Of a stretch of DNA of 5,629 nucleotides, positions 1 through 5,515 are shown in pieces. The position numbers and the translations under genes are program-made. The first letter of the stretch is position 1; each line of letters begins with the position of its first letter. Under the pieces are notes generated by a model. It was not told where the DNA came from and made no database searches. It was given only the letters and a program-made list of their open reading frames with translations. This DNA comes from Lachnospiraceae bacterium (lineage in GTDB: Bacteria > Bacillota > Clostridia > Lachnospirales > Lachnospiraceae): the NCBI GenBank assembly GCA_019420465.1, contig JAHZHB010000100.1, positions 1 to 5,629 of the forward strand. The letters are read 5' to 3'.

Positions 1-2
1 AA

Positions 3-77
3 TCGGGGTAACAGGATTCGAACCTGCGACCTCACGGCCCCCAGCCGTGCGCTCTAGCCAAACTGAGCCATACCCCG
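3..77 (-). tRNA. tRNA-Pro, anticodon GGG
   Basis: A complete 75-nt cloverleaf reads on the minus strand. The acceptor arms are CGGGGTA and TACCCCG, the D stem is GCTC/GAGC, and the anticodon stem is CACGG/CCGTG. The 7-nt anticodon loop is CTGGGGG, placing GGG after the invariant T33, so it decodes CCC/CCU proline codons. The T arm is GCAGG-TTCGAAT-CCTGT, with one G-T pair. A C1-G72 pair with discriminator A73 is the usual bacterial tRNA-Pro identity set. No CCA follows (the next bases read TT), so the 3' CCA must be added by nucleotidyltransferase. It has its own promoter a few bases upstream and appears to be transcribed separately from pgi. Confidence 0.97.
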
Positions 78-88
78 TAGCAAAAAAT

Positions 89-117
89 ATTATAGCAGTT
101 TATATGGGGGGATGCAA
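89..117 (-). promoter_or_regulatory. Sigma-A promoter of tRNA-Pro
   Basis: On the minus strand a -35 box TTGCAT (112-117) is followed by a 17-bp spacer and a perfect -10 box TATAAT (89-94). The expected start near 82 lies about 5 nt before the tRNA 5' end, a normal short tRNA leader. The spacer holds a run of six C beside an AT stretch. Confidence 0.82.
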
Positions 118-145
118 GACTTATTTTATTTAATTGGGGACGGAC

Positions 146-286
146 GGAAAGATGCCTGCTGACCACAGGAAGATATATATTTTTCTGCGCTCCGCCTGCG
201 CCGGTCCGAGCCTGTAGTCTCGGACTCTTGCTCGGTAAAGTCGCTTAAAAAACATATATCTTCCTGTGGTCAGCAGGCATCTTTCC
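146..286. repeat. 141-bp palindromic element with perfect 33-bp arms
   Basis: The left arm (146-178, starting GGAAAGATGCC) is exactly the reverse complement of the right arm (254-286). After one mismatch, five further T-A pairs (180-184 with 248-252) extend the stem. The 75-nt centre is GC-rich, unlike the flanks. It contains a nested 7-bp stem, GTCCGAG (204-210) with CTCGGAC (219-225), around an 8-nt loop. CCGAGC (206-211) can instead pair with GCTCGG (230-235). Symmetry stops abruptly at 145/287. The element lies between the pgi terminator and the tRNA-Pro promoter and has no open frame of note. It resembles a dispersed palindromic repeat or MITE-like insertion; no transposase is present and no target duplication is obvious. 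The family is not recognised with certainty. Confidence 0.92.
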
Positions 287-300
287 TGATCATGTGCAAA

Positions 301-341
301 ATATTAAAACAGGCGGCATATCACACAATATCACCGCCTGT
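301..341 (-). terminator. Rho-independent terminator of pgi
   Basis: On the minus strand the stem ACAGGCGG (334-341) pairs perfectly with CCGCCTGT (309-316). An inner ATAT/ATAT pairing (328-331 with 318-321) sits near the tip. The stem runs straight into TTTTAATAT. It begins about 50 nt after the pgi stop codon, as expected for the end of a single-gene transcript. On the plus strand the following bases are a poorer T-tract, so termination is mainly for the minus strand. Confidence 0.85.
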
Positions 342-394
342 CTTTATTACACATATTGCTATTTAATCCAGTAAAATCCCTCTGGTTTCTCTGA

Positions 395-1975
395 TCAGAT
401 ATTCAACAGATCACTGTACACCTTCAGCGCACCATCCGTCTCATGGGCCAGTACTCTCTTGGCCAGTACTTTACCAAGCTGTACACCTTCCTGGTCAAAG
501 CTGTTGACATTCCATAAGAAGCCCTGGAACATGATCTTGTTTTCGAAATGGGCAAGCAGTGCACCGAGTGCTTTCGGATCAAGCTGTTCGCCGATGATGA
601 TACTGGACGGACGGCCGCCTTCGAAGTTTTTGTTGCGGTTTTCATCTGCTTTACCGCAGGCAAATGCTACGATCTGTGCAGCTACATTGGCGCAGAGTTT
701 CTGCTGGCTGGTGCTGTCCTGGATCACTACATCTGTACCGATCTGGCTGTTTTTGAAGCCAACGAACTGCAGAGGAACGATATCAGTTCCCTGATGCAGA
801 AGCTGGTAGAAGGAATGCTGGCCGTTGGTACCTGGCTCACCAAAGATTACCGGTCCGGTCACATAGTTGATCGGTTCGCCGAAACGATTGACAGATTTAC
901 CGTTGGACTCCATATCTACCTGCTGCAGGTGTGCCGGGAAACGGCTGAGTGCCTGGGAATACGGCAGTACGGCTGTGCTCGGATAACCAAGCACATTTCT
1001 CTCGTACAGACCGATCAGGGCATCGAGCATTTCCGGGTTTTTCATCACATCTTTTTCTGCGGAAAGCTTATCCTCTGCTGCTGCACCTTCAAGGAACTGT
1101 GCAAATACTTCCGGACCAAAAGCCAGAGACAGCACGGCGCCACCAACAGCAGATGTAGAAGAATAACGTCCGCCGATATAATCATCCATAAAGAAAGCTG
1201 CCAGATAATCATCACTCTTTGCCAGCGGAGATGTCTCACTGGTAACAGCGATCATATGTCTGGCCGGGTCAAGCCCTGCTTTCTGCAGAGCATCTTTAAC
1301 AAAGGACTCATTGGTCAGTGTTTCCAGTGTCGTACCGGATTTGGAAACCAGAACAAAGATGGAATGTGCAACATCTACAGACTGTAATACAGCTGCTGCA
1401 TCATCCGGATCTACATTACTGATGAACTTTGCTTCCATCTTGAACGTGTCGTTTTTCTTTGCCCAGTTTTCCAGTGCCAGATACATGGCACGCGGACCCA
1501 GGTCACTGCCGCCGATACCGATCTGAACAACGGTAGTGAACTTTTCACCGGCTGCATTGGTGATCTCACCGGCATGTACCTTGTTGGCAAATGTGGCGAT
1601 TTTCTGCTGCTGCTCTACATAAAAAGCACGCTTGTCCACACCGTCAGCGACAACAGGCTGTCCCAGCTGTCCACGGGTCAGCTGATGCAGTACCAGACGT
1701 TTTTCTCCTGTATTGATCACTTCGCCATTGTAAAGTGCTTCGAATTTTTCGGAAAGCTGCGCTTCCTCAGCAAGCTTTTTCAATGCCTCCAGGACATCCG
1801 CATCCACCTGCTTTGCCGCATAATTAAACTGCAGACCTTCTGCCATCGGAACGCTGTACGTTTTTACACGATCAGCGCCTTTATCTCCAGACATCTCCTG
1901 TGCCAGGTCTACTTTTTTTACCTGAAAAAGCTCCTGATAGGATGTCAGTGTATCCAAGTTGTTCCACTTAACCAT
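395..1975 (-). CDS. pgi: Glucose-6-phosphate isomerase
   Basis: This 526-aa cytoplasmic enzyme interconverts glucose 6-phosphate and fructose 6-phosphate, linking glycolysis, gluconeogenesis and the pentose phosphate route. The first SIS subdomain carries IGIGGSDLGP (152-161) and the phosphate-binding SKSGTT (211-216). The family signature GGRYSSTSAVGG begins at 268 and includes Arg270. Glu356 in MESNGKS is the expected catalytic base, His387 in NGQHSFYQL the ring-opening residue, and Lys502 in the C-terminal signature FDQEGVQLGK. These are assigned by analogy with the known family, and all are intact. The length fits the long PGI class. The ATG is preceded by AGGAGG (1984-1989) at 8 nt spacing, which decides the start. 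It has its own promoter and terminator, so it is probably monocistronic. The long open frame on the opposite strand (548-1387) is a shadow. Confidence 0.98.
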   Translation of the reverse strand: MVKWNNLDTLTSYQELFQVKKVDLAQEMSGDKGADRVKTYSVPMAEGLQFNYAAKQVDADVLEALKKLAEEAQLSEKFEALYNGEVINTGEKRLVLHQLTRGQLGQPVVADGVDKRAFYVEQQQKIATFANKVHAGEITNAAGEKFTTVVQIGIGGSDLGPRAMYLALENWAKKNDTFKMEAKFISNVDPDDAAAVLQSVDVAHSIFVLVSKSGTTLETLTNESFVKDALQKAGLDPARHMIAVTSETSPLAKSDDYLAAFFMDDYIGGRYSSTSAVGGAVLSLAFGPEVFAQFLEGAAAEDKLSAEKDVMKNPEMLDALIGLYERNVLGYPSTAVLPYSQALSRFPAHLQQVDMESNGKSVNRFGEPINYVTGPVIFGEPGTNGQHSFYQLLHQGTDIVPLQFVGFKNSQIGTDVVIQDSTSQQKLCANVAAQIVAFACGKADENRNKNFEGGRPSSIIIGEQLDPKALGALLAHFENKIMFQGFLWNVNSFDQEGVQLGKVLAKRVLAHETDGALKVYSDLLNI

Positions 1976-2027
1976 AGTAGAGTCCTCCTGTTTGCTTTAT
2001 TGACTGTAGTAGTCCTTAATCTTCATA

Positions 2028-2056
2028 ATTATACTATGTGCTTTCGGTTTATTCAA
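2028..2056 (-). promoter_or_regulatory. Sigma-A promoter of pgi
   Basis: On the minus strand TTGAAT (2051-2056), a 17-bp spacer and a perfect TATAAT (2028-2033) form a near-consensus promoter. The predicted start near 2021 gives a leader of about 45 nt ending in a strong AGGAGG ribosome binding site. No operator-like dyad overlaps it, which suits a constitutively expressed central-metabolism gene. Confidence 0.85.
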
Positions 2057-2081
2057 GTCCGTCTGTGCATGCATGGCACGT

Positions 2082-2113
2082 AAAAAGGCAGCCAGAAAAT
2101 TCTTCTGACTGCC
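2082..2113 (-). terminator. Rho-independent terminator of rplY
   Basis: On the minus strand GGCAGTCAGAA (2103-2113) pairs with TTCTGGCTGCC (2087-2097). This makes an 11-bp stem with one G-T pair and a 5-nt loop, followed by TTTTT (2082-2086). It lies about 40 nt after the rplY stop and about 25 nt before the pgi -35 box, cleanly separating the two transcription units. Confidence 0.93.
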
Positions 2114-2151
2114 CTGTAACTCTATATGATATCGGTCGTAAAGACTTTTTC

Positions 2152-2748
2152 TTATTCAGCCTTTGCCTCATCGCCTTCAGCTGCATCATCATCCGGTAAC
2201 GGACCATTGTGAATAGCTGCTACGGTAGCTACGATAGCTTCCGGATCTGTAGTTACGGAAATATTGGCATCTGCAAAGATCGGCAGATCTTTCACATGCA
2301 GTGTATCACCAAGTTTCATATGACCGACATCTACTTTGACCTCATCGATCAGGTAAGCCGGCAGAGCTTTGTATGCAACCTCTTCCAGGTTCTGCTGCAA
2401 TGCACCTTCAACGATCTTCTCATGATTCTCCAGAATGATCTCTGCTGTGGCATGTACTTTTTCTGTACTTACCAGCGCCTGGAAATCGATCTCATCGATA
2501 CGACCTGCGATCGGGTTGTAATCTACTTCTTTGATCAGTACATCATACTGCTGTCCCTCAACATCCAGCATGATCTGGCTTCCTTTGTGGTCTTTTTTCA
2601 GAAGCTTCTCTACGTCCTGTTTGTTCATCTTTACAGGTACAGAACCTTCGATTTCACGACCGAACACGTTGCCTACGACGTATCCCTCTCTTCTCAGCTT
2701 TTTAGCCTTGACATCCATGCTTCTTTTTTCAGCTTTTAAAGTATCCAT
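2152..2748 (-). CDS. rplY: 50S ribosomal protein L25 / general stress protein Ctc
   Basis: This 198-aa protein belongs to the long, two-domain L25/Ctc/TL5 family, which binds 5S rRNA in the large subunit. The N-terminal L25 domain (about 1-90) has the basic AKKLRREGYVVGNVFG segment (15-30) and the VDYNPIAGRIDEIDF strand (75-89), both typical of the RNA-binding barrel. The TL5-like beta domain follows (about 96-180). The tail (about 185-198) is acidic and probably disordered. In Bacillus the homologue Ctc is stress-induced under sigma-B; no sigma-B-like promoter is visible here, and the best promoter is sigma-A type. The ATG is preceded by GGAGG (2758-2762) at about 9 nt. It is flanked by its own promoter and terminator and so appears monocistronic. 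In many Gram-positive genomes it is a stand-alone gene, as here. Confidence 0.97.
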   Translation of the reverse strand: MDTLKAEKRSMDVKAKKLRREGYVVGNVFGREIEGSVPVKMNKQDVEKLLKKDHKGSQIMLDVEGQQYDVLIKEVDYNPIAGRIDEIDFQALVSTEKVHATAEIILENHEKIVEGALQQNLEEVAYKALPAYLIDEVKVDVGHMKLGDTLHVKDLPIFADANISVTTDPEAIVATVAAIHNGPLPDDDAAEGDEAKAE

Positions 2749-2801
2749 TTGAACTTTCCTCCAAAAATCTGATTCTTAGCAGCCTTCGACAAGAGGTTTT
2801 G

Positions 2802-2833
2802 TTAAGTGGTGACCACCGTTATTTTAAGTGGTC
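2802..2833 (-). promoter_or_regulatory. Foldable leader segment with competing hairpins ahead of rplY
   Basis: The segment lies within the predicted rplY leader. Two direct copies of TTAAGTGGT (plus strand, 2802-2810 and 2824-2832) are 22 bp apart. GTGGTGACCAC (2806-2816) is a perfect odd-centred palindrome. Its GACCAC half (2811-2816) can instead pair with GTGGTC (2828-2833), so the two hairpins exclude each other. It is about 60 nt upstream of the start codon and has no T-tract. A control role, such as feedback by L25, is speculative. Confidence 0.4.
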
Positions 2834-2853
2834 TGTTTCTTTGTTCTATATGT

Positions 2854-2882
2854 AATATAGCACTCAAGTTTTCTGGATTCAA
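2854..2882 (-). promoter_or_regulatory. Probable sigma-A promoter of rplY
   Basis: On the minus strand TTGAAT (2877-2882), a 17-bp spacer and TATATT (2854-2859) form a good promoter. The -35 box and spacing are the same as for pgi. The predicted start near 2847 leaves a leader of about 100 nt that can fold (2806-2833). A 16-bp palindrome (2903-2918) sits about 20 bp upstream of the -35 box. Confidence 0.75.
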
Positions 2883-2902
2883 TGGCAATTTGCACAGAAT
2901 TT

Positions 2903-2918
2903 CGGAGAAATTTCACCG
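2903..2918. repeat. 16-bp near-perfect palindrome upstream of rplY promoter
   Basis: CGGAGAAATTTCACCG is self-complementary at 14 of 16 positions around a GAAATTTC core. An overlapping inverted repeat, AATTTC-GGA-GAAATT (2898-2912), shares half of it. The location just upstream of the rplY -35 box suits a regulator site, but no known operator consensus fits well. The rest of 2919-3133 holds only the hairpins listed separately. Confidence 0.45.
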
Positions 2919-2993
2919 GATTTTCTTAATTCTGACAAGGCCGGCAAACGGATGGCGCGTAAATAGCTTTCACAGCCATATATTGAGCGGTAT

Positions 2994-3045
2994 TTTGAAC
3001 AGCTTTTTTACGACTTACTTAGTATCTGGACAGTTGCTGTTCAAA
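2994..3045. repeat. 10-bp perfect inverted repeat with 32-nt loop
   Basis: TTTGAACAGC (2994-3003) and GCTGTTCAAA (3036-3045) are exact reverse complements. The loop starts with TTTTTT (3004-3009), so the T-run is inside the hairpin rather than after it. That argues against a terminator on either strand. It lies in the otherwise featureless spacer between the MATE gene and the rplY promoter. It may be an operator pair or a remnant of a repeat element. Confidence 0.6.
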
Positions 3046-3088
3046 TATGAAAGGATCTTATCAGGAATGAACATTTCTCCTTTTACAA

Positions 3089-3114
3089 AGCAAAATTTCA
3101 TAAAAATTATTGCT
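3089..3114 (-). terminator. Weak candidate terminator hairpin after the MATE gene
   Basis: About 20 nt after the MATE stop, the minus strand can fold AGCAA-(T)-AATTT against AAATTTTGCT: 10 pairs with one bulged T and a 5-nt loop. The following bases are TTGTAAAAGG, a poor T-tract, and the stem is AT-rich. This is the best local candidate for the operon end, but it would be an inefficient terminator. Confidence 0.3.
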
Positions 3115-3133
3115 GCTACAGTTCAGAAACCCT

Positions 3134-4465
3134 TCAGGCATAATGATATTTCTTTCGCTGCGTAATCAGGAATGCTACAGTGATACACACAGTGATAAAC
3201 TCCGCCAGTGCGACTGAATACCAGATGCCATCAATCCCCAGAAGCACCGGCAATACCAGGACTGCTCCCAGCTGAAAGACCAGTGTACGCAAAAAAGAGA
3301 TCACGGCAGACAACAGTCCATTATTAAGGGCTGTAAAAAATGCCGAACCAAAAATATTGAAACCACTGATCAGAAAAGCTGTCGCATACAGCTTAAATCC
3401 ATGACTGGTCAGCGCCAGAAGCTCCTGATCATACCCTACAAAGATTTTGGCCAGCGGTTCAGCGATCCCGTGCGTCAGGAATACCAGAAATACACCCCAG
3501 ATACCGATCATACGCATGCTTTTTCCAAAGATATTTTTCATTTCAGTATGATTTTCTGCTCCCAGATTATAGCTGACGATCGGTGCACTGCCTATGGAGT
3601 AGCCGAAGAATACAGCGGAGAAAATAAAGCTGGCATACATGATCGTACCAAAGGCGGCCACACCATTCTCTCCGCTGAATTTCATCAGCTGGAGATTAAA
3701 TACCATATTGACAATGGAACTTGACAGGTTTGTCATCAGCTCCGAAGAACCGTTTACACAGGTTCGAAGCAGAATGCCGCCGTCAAATTTTGTACGGCCC
3801 AGTCTTAACAGGCTGCTGTTTTTTCCCGCAAAATACAGAATCGGGGTCAGACCACCGATCAGTTCGCCGGTAACTGTTGCCATAGCAGCCCCTTTCAGAC
3901 CAAAGCCCAGGACAGCGATAAACAGATAATCGAGTACCATATTGGTGACACCGGCCGTAACGATCACAGCCAGTCCAAGTTTTGGACGTTCTGCAGTAAC
4001 AAAAAAGCTCTGAAATACATTCTGCAGCATAAAGGCTGTCAGCGAAATAGCACTGATCCTGCCGTACATCACACCATTGGCCAACAACTCGCCCTCGGCT
4101 CCCATGGCACGACAGACATACGGGAACAGTACGATGCTCAGCAGCGAAAGAATAATTCCTCCGATTGCAGTCACATATACAAGCAGAGAAAAATATTCAT
4201 TGGCTTTTTCCCTGTTCCCCTCTCCCAGAGTACGCGCCACGATCGCACTGCCTCCGGTGCCGACCATAAATCCAAGAGCCGAAAGCCCCATCATCAGCGG
4301 CATAACCAGATTGATCGCAGCAAAAGCGGTTTTTCCTACGAAATTTGAAACAAAAAGTCCATCTACCACACTGTAGATCGACGTAAAGATCATCATCACG
4401 ATTGAAGGCAATACAAATCGCAGCAGTCGCCTGTATGTGAAATGATCGGATAACTGTATCTGCAT
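3134..4465 (-). CDS. MATE-family multidrug/toxin exporter
   Basis: This 443-aa polytopic membrane protein has about twelve hydrophobic segments in two six-helix halves (roughly 13-213 and 230-434), as in MATE exporters. These extrude cationic drugs, toxins or metabolites in exchange for Na+ or H+. The N-terminus (RRLLRFVLPSIVMMIF, then YSVVDGLFVSNFVG with Asp35) matches the MepA-like branch. Other family features are the PLMMGLSALGFMVGTGGSA segment in helix 2 (56-74) and the LKGAAMATVTGE motif near 190. The substrate cannot be read from sequence. The ATG follows GAAAGGAA (4472-4479), a moderate site at about 7 nt. The gene is downstream of and co-oriented with the marR-type gene. The AT-rich 211-bp gap shows no convincing promoter or terminator, so co-transcription and control by that regulator is the simplest reading. 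MepR/MepA of Staphylococcus is a known parallel pairing. Confidence 0.95.
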   Translation of the reverse strand: MQIQLSDHFTYRRLLRFVLPSIVMMIFTSIYSVVDGLFVSNFVGKTAFAAINLVMPLMMGLSALGFMVGTGGSAIVARTLGEGNREKANEYFSLLVYVTAIGGIILSLLSIVLFPYVCRAMGAEGELLANGVMYGRISAISLTAFMLQNVFQSFFVTAERPKLGLAVIVTAGVTNMVLDYLFIAVLGFGLKGAAMATVTGELIGGLTPILYFAGKNSSLLRLGRTKFDGGILLRTCVNGSSELMTNLSSSIVNMVFNLQLMKFSGENGVAAFGTIMYASFIFSAVFFGYSIGSAPIVSYNLGAENHTEMKNIFGKSMRMIGIWGVFLVFLTHGIAEPLAKIFVGYDQELLALTSHGFKLYATAFLISGFNIFGSAFFTALNNGLLSAVISFLRTLVFQLGAVLVLPVLLGIDGIWYSVALAEFITVCITVAFLITQRKKYHYA

Positions 4466-4676
4466 GATTAATTCCTTTCTGCATTTTCACTTATATATTT
4501 GGGGGTTGAAAATTTATTATTTTTATAAATATCACATAATGTTTTTTTCGTTTAGATATCTTTATGGAAATATTTTCGATCCGGATTTCTTTTATTCAAA
4601 CATTTCCGGTTTGTCTTTGCTATTATGAAGCCATGCCATATAAATACTGATATTGGTCAGACACAACACCATCGGT

Positions 4677-5126
4677 TCAGACGTTCTGCATATTTTCTCT
4701 CAACCTGTATGTGTAACGCTCAAACAGCTTCAATAATGTTGTAACCTCATCTTCTGACAACGCCTGCAACGCATCTTCCTCAGCATGACAGACCGGCAAA
4801 ATAAACTCCTGTATCTTCTCCTGTCCCTTTGCTGTCAGACGAATATGCATCTGACGTCCCTTTCCGGCTTCCAGGGTCAGCATTTCTTCTTTTTCCAACT
4901 TTCGGATCGCCGAATGAACTGTCTGTTTGGCGAGATAGCTCACCTTGCAGATATCCCTCTGCAAACAGCCATCCCCCAACTCATAGATAGAATATAATAT
5001 ATCAAAAGTACTGTCGCTCACACCGTGTCGCGACGAAACCTCATGATATACATCATTCATTACCTTGCTGATCTGGTTAAATTTCGCCAGATCTTTCTGT
5101 ATAGGACTTTCTGTATACCCGTTCAT
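4677..5126 (-). CDS. MarR-family transcriptional regulator
   Basis: This 149-aa cytoplasmic protein has the MarR layout. N- and C-terminal helices for dimerisation (about 8-30 and 105-145) flank a winged helix-turn-helix (about 39-101). The recognition helix is around AKQTVHSAIRKLEKEEM (66-82). The wing has GKGRQMHIRLTAKG (88-101), which replaces the usual DRR-type wing by GKGR but keeps the LTAKG end. Such proteins usually repress their own operon and a nearby transporter until a small molecule or oxidant releases them. Cys54, Cys60 and Cys113 are present, but nothing proves redox sensing. The ATG follows GGGAG (5136-5140) at 9 nt. The gene heads a probable operon with the MATE exporter and is preceded by a strong promoter with two operator-like boxes and a long repeat-bearing leader. 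Confidence 0.93.
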   Translation of the reverse strand: MNGYTESPIQKDLAKFNQISKVMNDVYHEVSSRHGVSDSTFDILYSIYELGDGCLQRDICKVSYLAKQTVHSAIRKLEKEEMLTLEAGKGRQMHIRLTAKGQEKIQEFILPVCHAEEDALQALSEDEVTTLLKLFERYTYRLRENMQNV

Positions 5127-5157
5127 GTACCTGTACTCCCTTTTTTAACTGGATTCA

Positions 5158-5313
5158 GATGATTTTCTGCCTGTATTTATTCTTTGCCTGGATGATTTTC
5201 TGTCTGTATTTATCCTTTGCCTGGACGGTTTTCTGTCTGTATTTATCCTTTGCCTGGATGATTTTCTGTCTGTATTTATCCTTTGCCTGGATGATTTTCT
5301 GTCCACATTTATT
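5158..5313. repeat. 33-bp tandem repeat, about 4.7 copies, in the marR leader
   Basis: Copies start at 5158, 5191, 5224, 5257 and 5290, each beginning GATGATTTTCTG (GACGGTTTTCTG in copy 3). Copies 2 and 4 are identical. Copies 1 and 3 differ from them by two changes each. The fifth decays after about 14 bases and ends near 5313. The array ends 32 bp before the marR start, inside the predicted transcript and downstream of the promoter. There are no spacers, so it is not a CRISPR array. Because 33 is a multiple of three, frames stay open on both strands (for example KDKYRQKIIQA on the minus strand). These are probably by-products of the period. Confidence 0.95.
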
Positions 5314-5395
5314 ATACGGAAGGATGTTTTTTATTTCTGCATGCATTCTGTATCCGGCTGAACATTTTCTCCTCAGGCTCATCCTGTTATTTTTC

Positions 5396-5411
5396 AGTCC
5401 GATTTCGTACT
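5396..5411. promoter_or_regulatory. Operator-like dyad box 1, at the marR transcription start
   Basis: AGTCCGATTTCGTACT is an interrupted dyad of form AGTNCGANNTCGNACT, with six of eight pairs symmetric. It lies just downstream of the predicted start. Together with the following C it is a 17-bp direct copy, with two mismatches, of the box at 5427-5443. MarR dimers typically bind 16-20-bp dyads at such sites, so autoregulation is inferred. Confidence 0.62.
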
Positions 5412-5421
5412 CGTATGATGT

Positions 5422-5451
5422 ATTATAGTCCGAAATCGTACTCAAAGTCAA
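5422..5451 (-). promoter_or_regulatory. Sigma-A promoter of the marR-MATE operon
   Basis: On the minus strand TTGACT (5446-5451), an 18-bp spacer and a perfect TATAAT (5422-5427) form a strong promoter. The predicted start is near 5415, about 290 nt before the marR ATG, so the 33-bp repeats would be transcribed as leader RNA. The spacer is filled by one of two operator-like boxes, suggesting tight repression. Confidence 0.82.
5427..5442. promoter_or_regulatory. Operator-like dyad box 2, in the marR promoter spacer
   Basis: AGTCCGAAATCGTACT has the same dyad as box 1, with only the two central bases changed from TT to AA. It fills most of the gap between -35 and -10 and overlaps the last base of the -10 box. 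The two boxes are 31 bp apart centre to centre, close to three helical turns. Two dimers could therefore bind the same DNA face and exclude RNA polymerase. Confidence 0.65.
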
Positions 5452-5462
5452 GAACTTATTCC

Positions 5463-5492
5463 ATTCTACATACAAACACTCTACATACAAAC
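5463..5492. repeat. 15-bp tandem duplication upstream of the marR promoter
   Basis: Two adjacent 15-bp copies, ATTCTACATACAAAC (5463-5477) and ACTCTACATACAAAC (5478-5492), differ at one base. They lie about 12 bp upstream of the -35 box, where an activator site or UP-like element could sit. Simple slippage is equally possible. Confidence 0.8.
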
Positions 5493-5515
5493 CCCGGAAT
5501 TTCCCTTAACTTAAA

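Noticed and set aside
3..286. tRNA-Pro as an integration site with the palindrome as an attachment or island remnant
   Set aside because: The palindrome is on the 5' side of the tRNA, whereas integration typically uses the 3' half. No part of the tRNA is duplicated in the window and no integrase is present.
548..1387. Plus-strand 279-codon open frame
   Set aside because: It lies wholly antisense to pgi, whose product is full length with all signatures. The Cys- and His-rich translation is typical of a shadow frame.
2898..2912. CodY box upstream of rplY
   Set aside because: Only the outer AATTT and AAATT halves match the 15-bp consensus. The five central positions all differ, giving 10 of 15.
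2806..3165. Plus-strand 119-codon open frame starting at GTG in the rplY-MATE spacer
   Set aside because: An AGAGG lies upstream, but the frame overlaps the rplY promoter and leader, uses a GTG start inside a palindrome, runs into the 3' end of the MATE gene, and has no recognisable domain.
4466..4676. A separate promoter for the MATE gene in the AT-rich gap after marR
   Set aside because: Several AT-rich -10-like strings exist, but none is paired with a good -35 box at 16-18 bp. The best candidate, TTGAAT with AAATAT, has a poor -10 match.
5185..5220. Plus-strand promoters built into each 33-bp unit (TTGCCT, 17 bp, TATTTA)
   Set aside because: The -10 match is only three of six, and no gene lies downstream on the plus strand.
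5158..5313. CRISPR-like repeats
   Set aside because: The 33-bp units are directly adjacent with no unique spacers, and no cas genes are present.
5155..5490. Minus-strand 111-codon open frame whose C-terminal half repeats KDKYRQKIIQA
   Set aside because: The repeat stays open only because its period is 33 bp. The strong marR promoter and operators lie inside the frame, so that transcript would start after the ATG. No good ribosome binding site precedes 5490, and no family is recognised.
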